A stretch of DNA of 64,000 nucleotides, taken from NCBI GenBank assembly GCA_002401455.1, contig NVTE01000005.1, positions 1-64,000 on the forward strand. Direction: 5' to 3'. The position numbers and the translations under genes are program-made. Positions 50,126 to 58,779 of this stretch are shown here, in pieces. The number at the start of each line of letters is the position of its first letter. Positions within the stretch are counted from its first letter, which is position 1. The notes under the pieces are model-generated. The model was not told the DNA's origin. It was given only the letters and a program-made list of their open reading frames with translations, and ran no database searches. This DNA comes from Alphaproteobacteria bacterium (GTDB lineage Bacteria > Pseudomonadota > Alphaproteobacteria > Sphingomonadales > Emcibacteraceae).

Positions 50126-51535
50126 TCACAGCTCTCTTATATCAGTTAGATGGCCGGTTAACGCCGCCGCCGCCGCCATGGCCGGGCTCATCAGGTGGGT
50201 CCGGCCTTTGGGTCCCTGACGGCCTTCAAAATTCCGGTTGGAGGTCGAGGCACAACGTTCCTGTGGTCCCAACTTGTCCGCATTCATGGCCAGACAGAGT
50301 GAACAGCCCGGTTCGCGCCAGTCAAAGCCGGCGTCAATCAATATCTGGTCCAGCCCTTCTTCTTCGGCCTGCAGTTTAACCAGCCCTGACCCCGGCACGA
50401 CCCAGGCATCAACGGCACTATGAACCTTACGGCCCTTGACCACCTCGGCCACGGCCCGGATGTCTTCGATCCGGCCATTGGTGCAGGACCCGATGAAGAC
50501 CCGCTCGATAGTCACATCCTGTAATTTTGTTCCCGGTTCCAGACCCATATAATCCAGCGCCCGCATCATGGCTCTTTTTCTGTCGCCGTCCGGCAGGTCA
50601 GCAGGATTGGGCACAACGCCGGTGATCGGCAGGACATTTTCCGGGCTGGTGCCCCAAGTCACCTGCGGGGCGATATCTTCGGCCTTCAGGAAAATTTCCT
50701 TGTCATAAGCAGCACCCTCGTCGGTGGGCAGAGTCTTCCAATAAGACACCGCCTGTTCAAAAGCCCCGCCTTTTGGGGCCTTGGGCCGACCCATGACATA
50801 ATCATAGGTCACCTGATCCGGAGCCACCAGACCGGAGCGCGCCCCGGCCTCAATTGACATATTGCACAGGGTCATGCGACCTTCCATGGACAGGTCCCGG
50901 ATGGCTGACCCGGTAAATTCAATAACATAGCCGGTGCCGCCGGCGGTACCAATCTTGCCAATGATCGCGAGCGCAATATCTTTCGCCGTGACGCCCGCGC
51001 CCAGGGTGCCGTCCACATCGATGCGCATATTTTTCTGACGGGTCAGGATCAGGGTCTGGGTCGCCATGACATGCTCAACCTCGGAGGTGCCGATACCGAA
51101 GGCCAGAGCCCCGAAGGCCCCATGGGTCGACGTATGGCTGTCACCGCAGACGATGGTCATACCGGGCAGGGTAAAGCCCTGTTCCGGCCCGACAATATGG
51201 ACAATACCCTGACGGACATCCATCATAGGAATATATTCAACCCCGAAGTCCGTACAGTTTTTTTCCAGCGCATCGAGCTGAATTTGACTGTCTTCCGCAT
51301 TGATCGCCGTCGCCCGGTCGGCACTGGTCGGTACATTATGATCCGGAACCGCCAGCATGGCCTCGGGATGAGCAAGCCCCCGCCCCGCCGTCCGCAACCC
51401 TTCAAAGGCCTGGGGGCTGGTGACCTCATGAATGATCTGCCGATCAATATAAATCAGGCAATTGGCACCATCCTGTTTTTCAACAATGTGGCTTTGCCAT
51501 AATTTGTCATAGAGGGTTCTGGGCTGTTCGCTCAT
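50126..51535 (-). CDS. leuC: 3-isopropylmalate dehydratase large subunit
   Basis: A 469-residue aconitase-type subunit. The 4Fe-4S ligands are in [14 protein letters not shown] (about residue 348) and GCSLCLAMN (about 408-416, two Cys). [19 protein letters not shown] is the family fingerprint. It starts the leucine operon; the 104 bases before it carry the hairpins described at 51552. Confidence 0.97.
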   Translation of the reverse strand: MSEQPRTLYDKLWQSHIVEKQDGANCLIYIDRQIIHEVTSPQAFEGLRTAGRGLAHPEAMLAVPDHNVPTSADRATAINAEDSQIQLDALEKNCTDFGVEYIPMMDVRQGIVHIVGPEQGFTLPGMTIVCGDSHTSTHGAFGALAFGIGTSEVEHVMATQTLILTRQKNMRIDVDGTLGAGVTAKDIALAIIGKIGTAGGTGYVIEFTGSAIRDLSMEGRMTLCNMSIEAGARSGLVAPDQVTYDYVMGRPKAPKGGAFEQAVSYWKTLPTDEGAAYDKEIFLKAEDIAPQVTWGTSPENVLPITGVVPNPADLPDGDRKRAMMRALDYMGLEPGTKLQDVTIERVFIGSCTNGRIEDIRAVAEVVKGRKVHSAVDAWVVPGSGLVKLQAEEEGLDQILIDAGFDWREPGCSLCLAMNADKLGPQERCASTSNRNFEGRQGPKGRTHLMSPAMAAAAALTGHLTDIREL

Positions 51536-51551
51536 AAAATATATCCATATG

Positions 51552-51614
51552 AAAAAAGGGACCCGTCCTAAGTCGAGCCCCTTGAATTCTATGTGAGGCT
51601 CTTTAGGTGAGCCC
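51552..51614 (-). promoter_or_regulatory. Competing hairpins before leuC: terminator / possible attenuator
   Basis: On the minus strand four segments follow in order: GGGCTC (51614-51609), GAGCC (51601-51597), GGGGCTC (51581-51575) and GGGTCCC (51564-51558), then six T. Segments 1:2 and 3:4 can pair (3:4 with AAGGG/TCCCTT makes a terminator), or 2:3 can pair instead. The element lies between the rplS stop and the leuC start. It ends the ribosomal operon at least; regulated read-through into leuCDB is possible. No Leu-rich leader peptide was seen. Confidence 0.55.
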
Positions 51615-51639
51615 GGATTTTCTTAAAACGTTAAGTTGA

Positions 51640-52056
51640 TCAGGCTTCCTTTGAGGGGGTAATAGCCTCAGTCTTTTTAGGAGCTGCCTTTTTCATCCAG
51701 TCTTTACGTTCCGCAATACGGGCTTTCTTGCCACGCAGAGGACGCAGATAGTAAAGTTTCGCGCGCCGGACTTTACCGTGGCGAATCACTTCAATGCTGT
51801 CCACATTTGGGGAATACAGCGGGAAGATACGTTCAACGCCTTCACCATAGGAAATCTTACGCACGGTGAAGGAAGAGTTCAACGCCCGGTTAGACCGTGC
51901 GATACAGACACCTTCATAGGCCTGAATCCGTTCACGTGTACCTTCGATAACTTTTACGTTAATCCGCAGCGTATCACCAGCCGCAAACTCAGGAATGTCT
52001 TTTCCCTCAGTAAGCTTGGCAATCTGTGCTTTTTCAAATTTTTCAACAATATTCAT
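51640..52056 (-). CDS. rplS: Ribosomal protein bL19
   Basis: A 138-residue protein. [22 protein letters not shown] and [24 protein letters not shown] are the L19 signature; the C-terminus carries an alphaproteobacterial Lys/Ala tail. ATG 52056 gives the normal N-terminus [11 protein letters not shown], so the longer frame to 52113 is rejected. Last gene of rpsP-rimM-trmD-rplS. Confidence 0.97.
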   Translation of the reverse strand: MNIVEKFEKAQIAKLTEGKDIPEFAAGDTLRINVKVIEGTRERIQAYEGVCIARSNRALNSSFTVRKISYGEGVERIFPLYSPNVDSIEVIRHGKVRRAKLYYLRPLRGKKARIAERKDWMKKAAPKKTEAITPSKEA

Positions 52057-52125
52057 AATAGTCTCTCTTTTCGCTGACCCGCTTATATAGCAAGGGCCTT
52101 TAAATTCCAACATCTTTATTTCGCG

Positions 52126-52854
52126 TCATTTACGGGCGCTGATATACTTTTCCCAAAGGTCTGGGCGTCGTTCTTTTGTGAGCGTTTCTGACTGTTCCAA
52201 ACGCCATGCTTTAATCTTTCCATGGTGCCCTGATTGCAGCACGTCCGGAATGTCACGCCCTTCCCAAACTTTGGGTCGGGTGTAGTGGGGATACTCAAGC
52301 AGCCCCGATTCAAAACTCTCTTCGGCCAGGGTTTCGGCGGCACCGATCACCCCGGGGATAGTCCGGACCACAGCATCCATCAACGCCATGGCCGCCACTT
52401 CCCCGCCAGACAGCACAAAATCACCCAGACTAATCTCTGTGACATTCCGTGCGTCCAGAACCCGCTCATCCACACCTTCAAATCGGCCACAGATCAGCGT
52501 TATCCCTTTTTTTGAGGCCAATTCCCGGACCAACTCCTGATCCAGGCTCTGGCCTCGGGGCGACAAATAGACCAATGGCCATTCCCCGTCCTCAACATCG
52601 TCCGGCTGCTGGGCCACCACATCGTCAATGGCCGCGCCCAGCACATCCGCCCGCATCACCATGCCCGGACCACCGCCCGAAGGCGTATCGTCCACATTGC
52701 GATGCTTGTCGGTCGCATAGTCCCGGATTTGCGCCACATCCATGGCCCAAAGCCCTTTATCCAGCGCCTTCCCCGCAAGGGAGACACCCAAAGGCCCCGG
52801 AAACATTTCCGGAAACAGGGTCAATATCTGTGCTGTCCAAACAGGTTCGGCCAT
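52126..52854 (-). CDS. trmD: tRNA (guanine-N1-)-methyltransferase
   Basis: A 242-residue SPOUT enzyme that methylates G37 of tRNAs. [40 protein letters not shown] and [16 protein letters not shown] (knot) are all present. ATG 52854 is one base past the rimM TGA; the frame extension to 52914 overlaps rimM and is rejected. Confidence 0.97.
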   Translation of the reverse strand: MAEPVWTAQILTLFPEMFPGPLGVSLAGKALDKGLWAMDVAQIRDYATDKHRNVDDTPSGGGPGMVMRADVLGAAIDDVVAQQPDDVEDGEWPLVYLSPRGQSLDQELVRELASKKGITLICGRFEGVDERVLDARNVTEISLGDFVLSGGEVAAMALMDAVVRTIPGVIGAAETLAEESFESGLLEYPHYTRPKVWEGRDIPDVLQSGHHGKIKAWRLEQSETLTKERRPDLWEKYISARK

Positions 52855-52855
52855 A

Positions 52856-53470
52856 TCATGCCTTATCCGTTGGGTGGGCAGATTCCTGATCCTCGCCATA
52901 AGCGGCGCGGTCAATCACCAGATAACCCTGTTCAATATTCACTTCCGGAACGAACTGATCCCGGAAAGGATACATCTTTGTACCGGAAGCGGGGCCGTTC
53001 TGGACATCGTCCAACTGAACTTCCACCAGATCCCCGGCACCAAAATTATAGATCGCATGAACCACCCCGAACGGCGTACCGTCGGTGTCCCGGGCGATCA
53101 GCCCTTCCATGTCCTCATAGTAATAACTGCCGTCTTCTTCAATCTTAGGCAGCTCGTCCCGGGGAACATAAAGCTTCACACCCCGCAGGCTCTCTGCCTG
53201 ATCCCGGTCATCAAGGCCGGAAATCTGACAGGCGTAGCCCACTTTGATCTTGTGCATCAGCGTCACATCGCGCTTTTCGCCTGTGCTGTGCTGGTCAGGG
53301 AAGATGGTGACAGCCCCCCTCAGCAGCACCGCTTCCAGATCATCGGTGAAGACTTTCAGCCGGACCGCGCCCTTGACCCCCACAGCCCCGACGATAACCC
53401 CGATTGAAATCCACTCGGGACCAATTTCGGGCTCTTCACGCCGGGAATGAACATATTGAGGTCGAGACAT
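52856..53470 (-). CDS. rimM: Ribosome maturation factor RimM
   Basis: A 204-residue 30S assembly factor. The N-terminal RimM domain starts [21 protein letters not shown] and a PRC-barrel follows ([30 protein letters not shown]). The C-terminal tail is acidic. It lies 17 bases after rpsP and is nearly fused to trmD. Confidence 0.95.
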   Translation of the reverse strand: MSRPQYVHSRREEPEIGPEWISIGVIVGAVGVKGAVRLKVFTDDLEAVLLRGAVTIFPDQHSTGEKRDVTLMHKIKVGYACQISGLDDRDQAESLRGVKLYVPRDELPKIEEDGSYYYEDMEGLIARDTDGTPFGVVHAIYNFGAGDLVEVQLDDVQNGPASGTKMYPFRDQFVPEVNIEQGYLVIDRAAYGEDQESAHPTDKA

Positions 53471-53487
53471 TGCGGATCCTACAGGCG

Positions 53488-53904
53488 TCAGGCGTCAGAA
53501 GCTTCTTCAGCAGGTGCAGCAGGTGCAGCAGCTTGAGCGGCAGCTTCAGCAGCGGCTTCAGCAGCAGCTTCGGCTTTGGCTTTTTTCTCTTCGATCCGTT
53601 CCAGAGCTTTGGCACCAGCCTTGGCTTTGTTCGGGTTGTTACGGGCTTCGCGTTTCAGCAGGCCAGCAGCATCGAGAAAACGGGCTACACGATCAGTAGG
53701 TTGTGCACCCTGCTCGAGCCAGTACTTAATCCGGTCTTCAACCAGATGAACACGATCTTCGTGATCTTTTGGCAGCAGCGGGTTATGGGTACCGACTTTT
53801 TCAATATAACGGCCATCACGAGGCGCACGGGCATCGGCAACAACAATACGGTAATAAGGACGCTTCTTTGCGCCACCACGGGCCAGTCTAATTTTCACAG
53901 CCAT
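53488..53904 (-). CDS. rpsP: Ribosomal protein bS16
   Basis: A 138-residue protein. [20 protein letters not shown] and the following [20 protein letters not shown] are unmistakable. The C-terminal third is an Ala/Glu/Lys tail built from short AEAAAEAAA repeats, a usual extension in alphaproteobacteria, here long. First gene of the four-gene ribosomal operon. Confidence 0.97.
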   Translation of the reverse strand: MAVKIRLARGGAKKRPYYRIVVADARAPRDGRYIEKVGTHNPLLPKDHEDRVHLVEDRIKYWLEQGAQPTDRVARFLDAAGLLKREARNNPNKAKAGAKALERIEEKKAKAEAAAEAAAEAAAQAAAPAAPAEEASDA

Positions 53905-53969
53905 TGCGGCTAATCCTTTCTTGGTTTTTAAATACAGTTTAGTTTTGTTAGTTTAATTTATTTTAATTT

Positions 53970-54060
53970 GCCTCAATCGCCGGCGCTTACGCTTAGGCTT
54001 TCCTCGTATTAACTCGGGCGGCCAGTTGGCCTTGCCTCAGCCTCACTGGCTTCGGGTATA
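53970..54060. other. GC-rich structured spacer between ffh and rpsP
   Basis: Inside the 186-base gap, an AT-rich stretch (53930-53968) gives way to GC-rich sequence with the palindrome GGCCA-GT-TGGCC, plus pairs such as GCCTCAG / CTGAGGC-like words. No frame, T-run or tRNA pattern was found. It may be a small repeated intergenic element or a leader structure of rpsP. Confidence 0.35.
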
Positions 54061-54090
54061 GAGTTGATATCGGATGAGATTATTCTTTCT

Positions 54091-55458
54091 TTACTTCGGC
54101 ATCAGGCCTTCCATTCCGGGGGGGAGTTGGCCTGGCAGAGGCATACCGCCCTTGCCGCCCATTTTACCCATCTTCTTCATCATGCCCGCCATCTGCTTCT
54201 GCATCTTGATCAGTTTGTTCACGTCCTGAACAGTGACCCCGGAGCCAGCAGCGATTCTTTTCTTGCGCGAGGCATTCAATAATTTAGGCCGCCCTCTTTC
54301 CAGAGGGGTCATGCTGTTGATGATCGCTTCCTGACGTTTCAGAAGATTGTCATCGATATTGGCACTGGCGATCTGTTTCTGCATTTTGCCAATGCCCGGC
54401 AACATGCCCAGGATGCTCGACATGCCACCCAGTTTTTTCATCTGACGAAGTTGGGTCCGAAGATCGTCGAAATCGAACTGGCCCTTCTTCATCTTCTTGA
54501 TCATTTTTTCGGCTTCGTCAGCCTCAATAGTCTCCGCCGCTTTTTCCACTAGAGAGACAACATCGCCCATGCCCAGGATACGGGACGCGACCCGCTCCGG
54601 ATGGAACTCTTCCAGGTCCTCAAGCTTTTCACCGGTCCCGACTAGTTTGATCGGCTGTCCGGTCACGGCCCGCATACTCAACGCCGCACCACCACGGCCA
54701 TCGCCGTCCATCCGGGTCAGCACCACGCCGGTGATGCCGATCTGGTCGCTGAACTGCTGGGCCACATTGACCGCATCCTGACCGGTCAAGCTGTCCACCA
54801 CCAGCAGAATTTCGTGGGGGCTGGTCGCATTGCGCACCCCGACAACCTCTGACATCAATGTCTGGTCAATATGCAGACGACCTGCGGTATCCAAAATCAC
54901 CACATCCATGCCCTGAAGCTTGGCGGCGGTCATGGCCCGCTTGGCAATATCAACAGGCAGCTGACCTTCGATGATCGGCAGGGTCGGCACATCAATCTGC
55001 TCGCCCAGAACCTTCAGCTGCTCCATGGCCGCCGGACGATAAATATCCAGCGAGGCCATCATAACTTTTTTGTTGTCTTTTTCTTTCAGCCGTTTGGCGA
55101 TTTTGGCGGCAGAGGTGGTTTTACCAGACCCCTGCAGACCGACCATCAGAATCGGCACCGGGGCCACCGCCGCCAGACTGATACCAACAGTATCACTGCC
55201 GAGCATTTCCACCAGGTGGTCGTTGACGATCTTGACAACCATCTGACCGGGGGAAACCGACTTCATAACTTCCTGTCCGACTGCCCGCTCCGTCACGGCG
55301 GCGATGAAGTCTTTGACCACGGACAAGGCCACATCGGCCTCGAGCAGTGCGATCCGCACTTCCCGCATAGCTTCCCGGACGTCGCCCTCTTTCAGAGCAC
55401 CGCGCCGTTTCAGCTTATCAAATATCCCGCCAAGCTTATCGCTTAAACTGTCAAACAT
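54091..55458 (-). CDS. ffh: Signal recognition particle protein Ffh
   Basis: A 455-residue SRP GTPase. N domain 1-90; G domain with [19 protein letters not shown] (G1), [10 protein letters not shown] (G3) and [10 protein letters not shown] (G4 region); Met-rich M domain (about 300-455) with [36 protein letters not shown] and a short Gly/Pro tail. It targets inner-membrane proteins co-translationally together with FtsY and 4.5S RNA. Normal length. Confidence 0.97.
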   Translation of the reverse strand: MFDSLSDKLGGIFDKLKRRGALKEGDVREAMREVRIALLEADVALSVVKDFIAAVTERAVGQEVMKSVSPGQMVVKIVNDHLVEMLGSDTVGISLAAVAPVPILMVGLQGSGKTTSAAKIAKRLKEKDNKKVMMASLDIYRPAAMEQLKVLGEQIDVPTLPIIEGQLPVDIAKRAMTAAKLQGMDVVILDTAGRLHIDQTLMSEVVGVRNATSPHEILLVVDSLTGQDAVNVAQQFSDQIGITGVVLTRMDGDGRGGAALSMRAVTGQPIKLVGTGEKLEDLEEFHPERVASRILGMGDVVSLVEKAAETIEADEAEKMIKKMKKGQFDFDDLRTQLRQMKKLGGMSSILGMLPGIGKMQKQIASANIDDNLLKRQEAIINSMTPLERGRPKLLNASRKKRIAAGSGVTVQDVNKLIKMQKQMAGMMKKMGKMGGKGGMPLPGQLPPGMEGLMPK

Positions 55459-55530
55459 AATGAGTTACTTCTTTATCAATGATGAGTTCTATCCCTTTCA
55501 GGCAAACTCAAAAATAACATAACACAAACA

Positions 55531-55560
55531 CACCAGTGGGCGAACCTTCGCTGACTGGTG
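55531..55560. other. Long near-perfect hairpin upstream of ffh
   Basis: Two 14-base arms, CACCAGTGGGCGAA and TTCGCTGACTGGTG, pair with two mismatches around a 2-base CC loop, 72 bases upstream of the ffh ATG. No T-run follows on either strand, so it is not a standard terminator. It could be a leader structure of ffh or a protein-binding dyad. The remainder of 55459-55785 (327 bases) is AT-rich promoter sequence for the two divergent genes. Confidence 0.6.
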
Positions 55561-55785
55561 GACATCCTTGGACGCAATTATTCTGCATATCCGTGATAGT
55601 TGTGCGGAAAATATGGCTAAATTACCCGAGAGTCAAGTTCTTGTTTCCCGAAGGGCAAAAAAATGCCATAAGGTCACAAAAATGACATGAGATATCACGA
55701 CAACAAACTGACTAAATTACTGCATTTCAGTAACCATCAAGTCAACAACCCGGTAATAATACCCAAAAAGGGAAATCTTGTAAAA

Positions 55786-56553
55786 ATGTTTAATCACTTT
55801 AAAATCGCCCTGCTCGGAACATCTGTCCTGGCACTGACCAGCCTGACAACGCCACTGGCCCAAGCCGGTGTCGATGGCAACCCCTTCGAAGGCCTTTATC
55901 TGGGCCTGAATGCCAATTATGCCAAAGTCGGCTCAACCAACAGCTATACTGACCTGGACCCGGACTCTGCCGACAATAACTTTTTCACCGGCATCGGAGA
56001 CACGAAAAAAGGCACCGGTTATGGCGGAGCTCTCTATGGCGGCATTGGCAAAAATATTTGGGGCCCCCTCTATGTCAGCATTGAAGGATCTCTCGGTCTG
56101 GCCGGTGGCAAAGGCACAGCCCAGATCAATACCGTAATCCCCGAACATATCATTCCCGCCGTTGGGACCGAAGGCGAAGACGGCTACATCCCGGCTGAAA
56201 CCATCGCGACTGTGACCGGCACCGACACCATGAAAATCAAGGCTGGATTCGCGTTTGACATCAATACCCGCCTCGGCTTCCTGGTCTCTGACAAAGTGAT
56301 GGTCTATGGCCTTGCGGGTTATACCTCAACCAAATATAAATTTAGCGATGCCTCCGGGGATTTCTCCAAAGGGGCTGGCGGCTACCGTTACGGTGCCGGG
56401 TTTGAGATTGGCATCATGGAAGATATTGCCGTTCGCATTGAATATGTCAGAACAGAGCATTCCGCCATCACCTGGGAACGGGGCCTGGACAGCTTCCGTT
56501 TTGACCCCAATAGCCAGGTCTTCAGAATCGGCGTCATCCTTCATATGGATTAA
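55786..56553 (+). CDS. Small outer-membrane beta-barrel protein
   Basis: A 255-residue protein with a signal peptide (MFNHFKIALLGTSVLALTSL..., cleavage near AQA-GVDG). It starts FEGLYLGLNANYAKVG and has alternating strands rich in Gly, Tyr and Phe, ending RIGVILHMD, as in the Opa/OmpW-like OMP_b-brl group of about eight strands. The frame runs back to 55687 but ATG 55786 opens the signal peptide. Monocistronic. It converges on the acyltransferase with a 20-base gap. Function unknown: structural, attachment or solute entry. Confidence 0.86.
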   Translation: MFNHFKIALLGTSVLALTSLTTPLAQAGVDGNPFEGLYLGLNANYAKVGSTNSYTDLDPDSADNNFFTGIGDTKKGTGYGGALYGGIGKNIWGPLYVSIEGSLGLAGGKGTAQINTVIPEHIIPAVGTEGEDGYIPAETIATVTGTDTMKIKAGFAFDINTRLGFLVSDKVMVYGLAGYTSTKYKFSDASGDFSKGAGGYRYGAGFEIGIMEDIAVRIEYVRTEHSAITWERGLDSFRFDPNSQVFRIGVILHMD

Positions 56554-56573
56554 GCCCATAATTATACCCTGAA

Positions 56574-57392
56574 TTAGACAGGTCCGGGACTTCTGGACTC
56601 GGACCTGGCCTCGCCCTCATCGTCCCGGCCTTCAATACCCATCAGCTTCTCGCTGTGAATGACGACATTCTCTTTGACCCGGTCCATGAAATCTTCCTTG
56701 CCCAGTCCACCCTCTATAGCGGGGTGGTATTCCATCACAATAGTGCCAGGCCGGTTAAAAGGGCTGCCCTTCAGCCAGTGAACCCCGGTATTGGTCGAGG
56801 CACAGATCACCGGAATATCCACATCCTTTTGCAAATAAAATACCCCCGACTTCAACCGTTTGCGCTTACCAACGGGAATACGGGTCCCCTCAACAAAGAG
56901 CAGCAGGGGGATTTTCTGAGCCAACAGAAACTGGGCGATTTCAGGGGTTTTATCCTTGGCTTCGCCCTTGCCCCGGTTAATGGAGATCACCTCCATCTTC
57001 TCCAGAACCTGCTTGAAACCGAAAACCCGGAACAGTTCGGCCTTGGCCAGCGCCGTCAGGTTGGGCATCCGCCGATAAGCAATCAGGGCCTCCAGGTTAC
57101 TCATATGTTTGCAACACAGAATGAACCCTTTGTCTGTGGGCAAGTTTTCAATACCCCGCTCTTCGACTGTTATGCCACTGATGATATCCAACAGGAAAAA
57201 TACCGCATCAAACCACATCATGATCGCCCGCCTCATGGGGACCGGAGAGGGCATAAAAGACAGAGGAACCAATACCATAACCACCCATAACGGCCCCATA
57301 ATCCAGAAAATAATGTTAAAAATCAGAGAACGAATATGGCTCATATAATAATGCTCGGTTATCTCAAGGGTCGGGCGAAGAGTTTCTTGCAT
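56574..57392 (-). CDS. 1-acyl-sn-glycerol-3-phosphate acyltransferase family (PlsC-like), variant active site
   Basis: A 272-residue PlsC-type protein with membrane segments at about residues 25-45 and 60-80. The catalytic block is KHMSNLEAL: His is followed four residues later by Glu, not the usual Asp (HX4D becomes HX4E). Motif III is FVEGTRIPVGK and motif IV VICASTNTGVHW. Expected role: acyl transfer to lysophosphatidate. The start is uncertain: ATG 57392 is used; TTG 57419 and ATG 57344 are alternatives. The C-terminal tail is acidic and Ser-rich. Confidence 0.83.
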   Translation of the reverse strand: MQETLRPTLEITEHYYMSHIRSLIFNIIFWIMGPLWVVMVLVPLSFMPSPVPMRRAIMMWFDAVFFLLDIISGITVEERGIENLPTDKGFILCCKHMSNLEALIAYRRMPNLTALAKAELFRVFGFKQVLEKMEVISINRGKGEAKDKTPEIAQFLLAQKIPLLLFVEGTRIPVGKRKRLKSGVFYLQKDVDIPVICASTNTGVHWLKGSPFNRPGTIVMEYHPAIEGGLGKEDFMDRVKENVVIHSEKLMGIEGRDDEGEARSESRSPGPV

Positions 57393-57562
57393 TGTATTTA
57401 TTTCACTGGAGTTTGTCAAAAAAACCCTTTTTCCCTCAAATTCGATTAATGTTGACAGTGCATATATTGCTGATATGTTATCACCGTAAACATAGACTCT
57501 GATTCTGCCAAAATACTTTTCGCAAGATTTTAATAACTGACCACTCTGAGAAACCAGACACC

Positions 57563-58777
57563 ATGGCCCCTACACAAGATGTCAATACCACCGATACCGC
57601 TTCCTTTTATAGCCGCTACAAATTCCGTCTCGGCTTTGGTATGCTTATCCTTGTGGCTCTGGCCGGATCGGTATTTTTTACCAGATCCGCCGCCCTGGCC
57701 AATTTAAATGAAGATCAGATAGCCCGCCAACGGGCGCTGGTGGTCAATACAAGCACAATCACGGCCGTCAGTCAGTATCAGGTTAAGCAAAAATACGCCG
57801 GCAGTATTGTCGCCGGCCGGGAAAGTGATCACGGGTTTGACCAAGCCGGCCTTCTGGTCGAGGTCCTGGTTGACGCGGGCGATCAGGTGAAAAAGGGCGA
57901 CATCCTGGCCCGGCTCGACATGCGCCGCCTGAATGCCCGCGGGCAGGAACTTGAGGCCGCCCTGGCCCAGGCCCGGGCCCTGAATTTGGAAACCCAGGCC
58001 CTGGTTGACCGGGCCCAGGCCAGCTTTGACCGCTATGCGGTTCTGGTCGACAAACAACATATCTCCCAGCAAAAATTTGACCAGGTGAAATTTGACCTGA
58101 TCGCCCTGAAAGCCCGCAAAACCGCGGCCGCCGCCGCCGTGACCGGGGCAGAAGCCGCCCTGAGCAGCCTGGAAATTGACCGGCAACTTTCGGCCCTGAC
58201 CGCTCGTTTTGACGGCAGTGTCATTCGCCGCTATCTGGATGAGGGCAGTGCCCTCAGTGCTGGCACCCCGGTGATCCGCCTGATCGAGGATCGCACTCTG
58301 GAAATCCACGTGGGCCTGCCGGCCGCTGCCGCCCTGAGCCTGGTGCCGGGCGAACATCATATCTTTACTATTCACGGGGGTCAGATCACCACCCGCCTGC
58401 GGTCCGTCCTCAGGCGGGTGGATCAGTCGACCCGCACCGTGACCGCCATCTTTGATGTTACCGACAACCCCGGCAACAGCCGGGCCGGCGACCTGGCCCA
58501 ACTGGCTATCACGCGCACCATTCAACAGGCCGGTTTCTGGCTGCCGAGCTCCGCCCTGGCGGAAAGTCGCCGCGGGTTGTGGAGCGCCTATACCTTGAAA
58601 GCCGATCAGGGCTCCCCGGACTATGGCACCCTGTCTCGCCAGGAACTGCAGGTGCTCTACACCGATTCCGACCGAGTCTTTGTTCGTGGCACCCTGCAGG
58701 ACGGCGACCGGATCATTGCTAACGGCCTTCACCGCCTGGTACCCGGCCAGATGGTCCGCACCCTAGGGGCTAACTGA
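57563..58777 (+). CDS. RND efflux periplasmic adaptor
   Basis: A 404-residue membrane-fusion protein. One N-terminal membrane anchor (about 21-42). A barrel-sandwich with GLLVEVLVDAGDQVKKGDILARLD (split lipoyl half, about 95-118), a helical hairpin (about 125-215) and the returning half ARFDGSVIRRYLDEGSAL. It should link the permease at 58780 to a TolC-type channel, which is not present here. The gap to the permease gene is two bases. Substrate unknown. Confidence 0.92.
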   Translation: MAPTQDVNTTDTASFYSRYKFRLGFGMLILVALAGSVFFTRSAALANLNEDQIARQRALVVNTSTITAVSQYQVKQKYAGSIVAGRESDHGFDQAGLLVEVLVDAGDQVKKGDILARLDMRRLNARGQELEAALAQARALNLETQALVDRAQASFDRYAVLVDKQHISQQKFDQVKFDLIALKARKTAAAAAVTGAEAALSSLEIDRQLSALTARFDGSVIRRYLDEGSALSAGTPVIRLIEDRTLEIHVGLPAAAALSLVPGEHHIFTIHGGQITTRLRSVLRRVDQSTRTVTAIFDVTDNPGNSRAGDLAQLAITRTIQQAGFWLPSSALAESRRGLWSAYTLKADQGSPDYGTLSRQELQVLYTDSDRVFVRGTLQDGDRIIANGLHRLVPGQMVRTLGAN

Positions 58778-58779
58778 TC

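Noticed and set aside
53488-53600. Ala/Glu repeats of rpsP as a separate low-complexity element
   Set aside because: Known type of C-terminal tail on alphaproteobacterial bS16, in frame with the gene.
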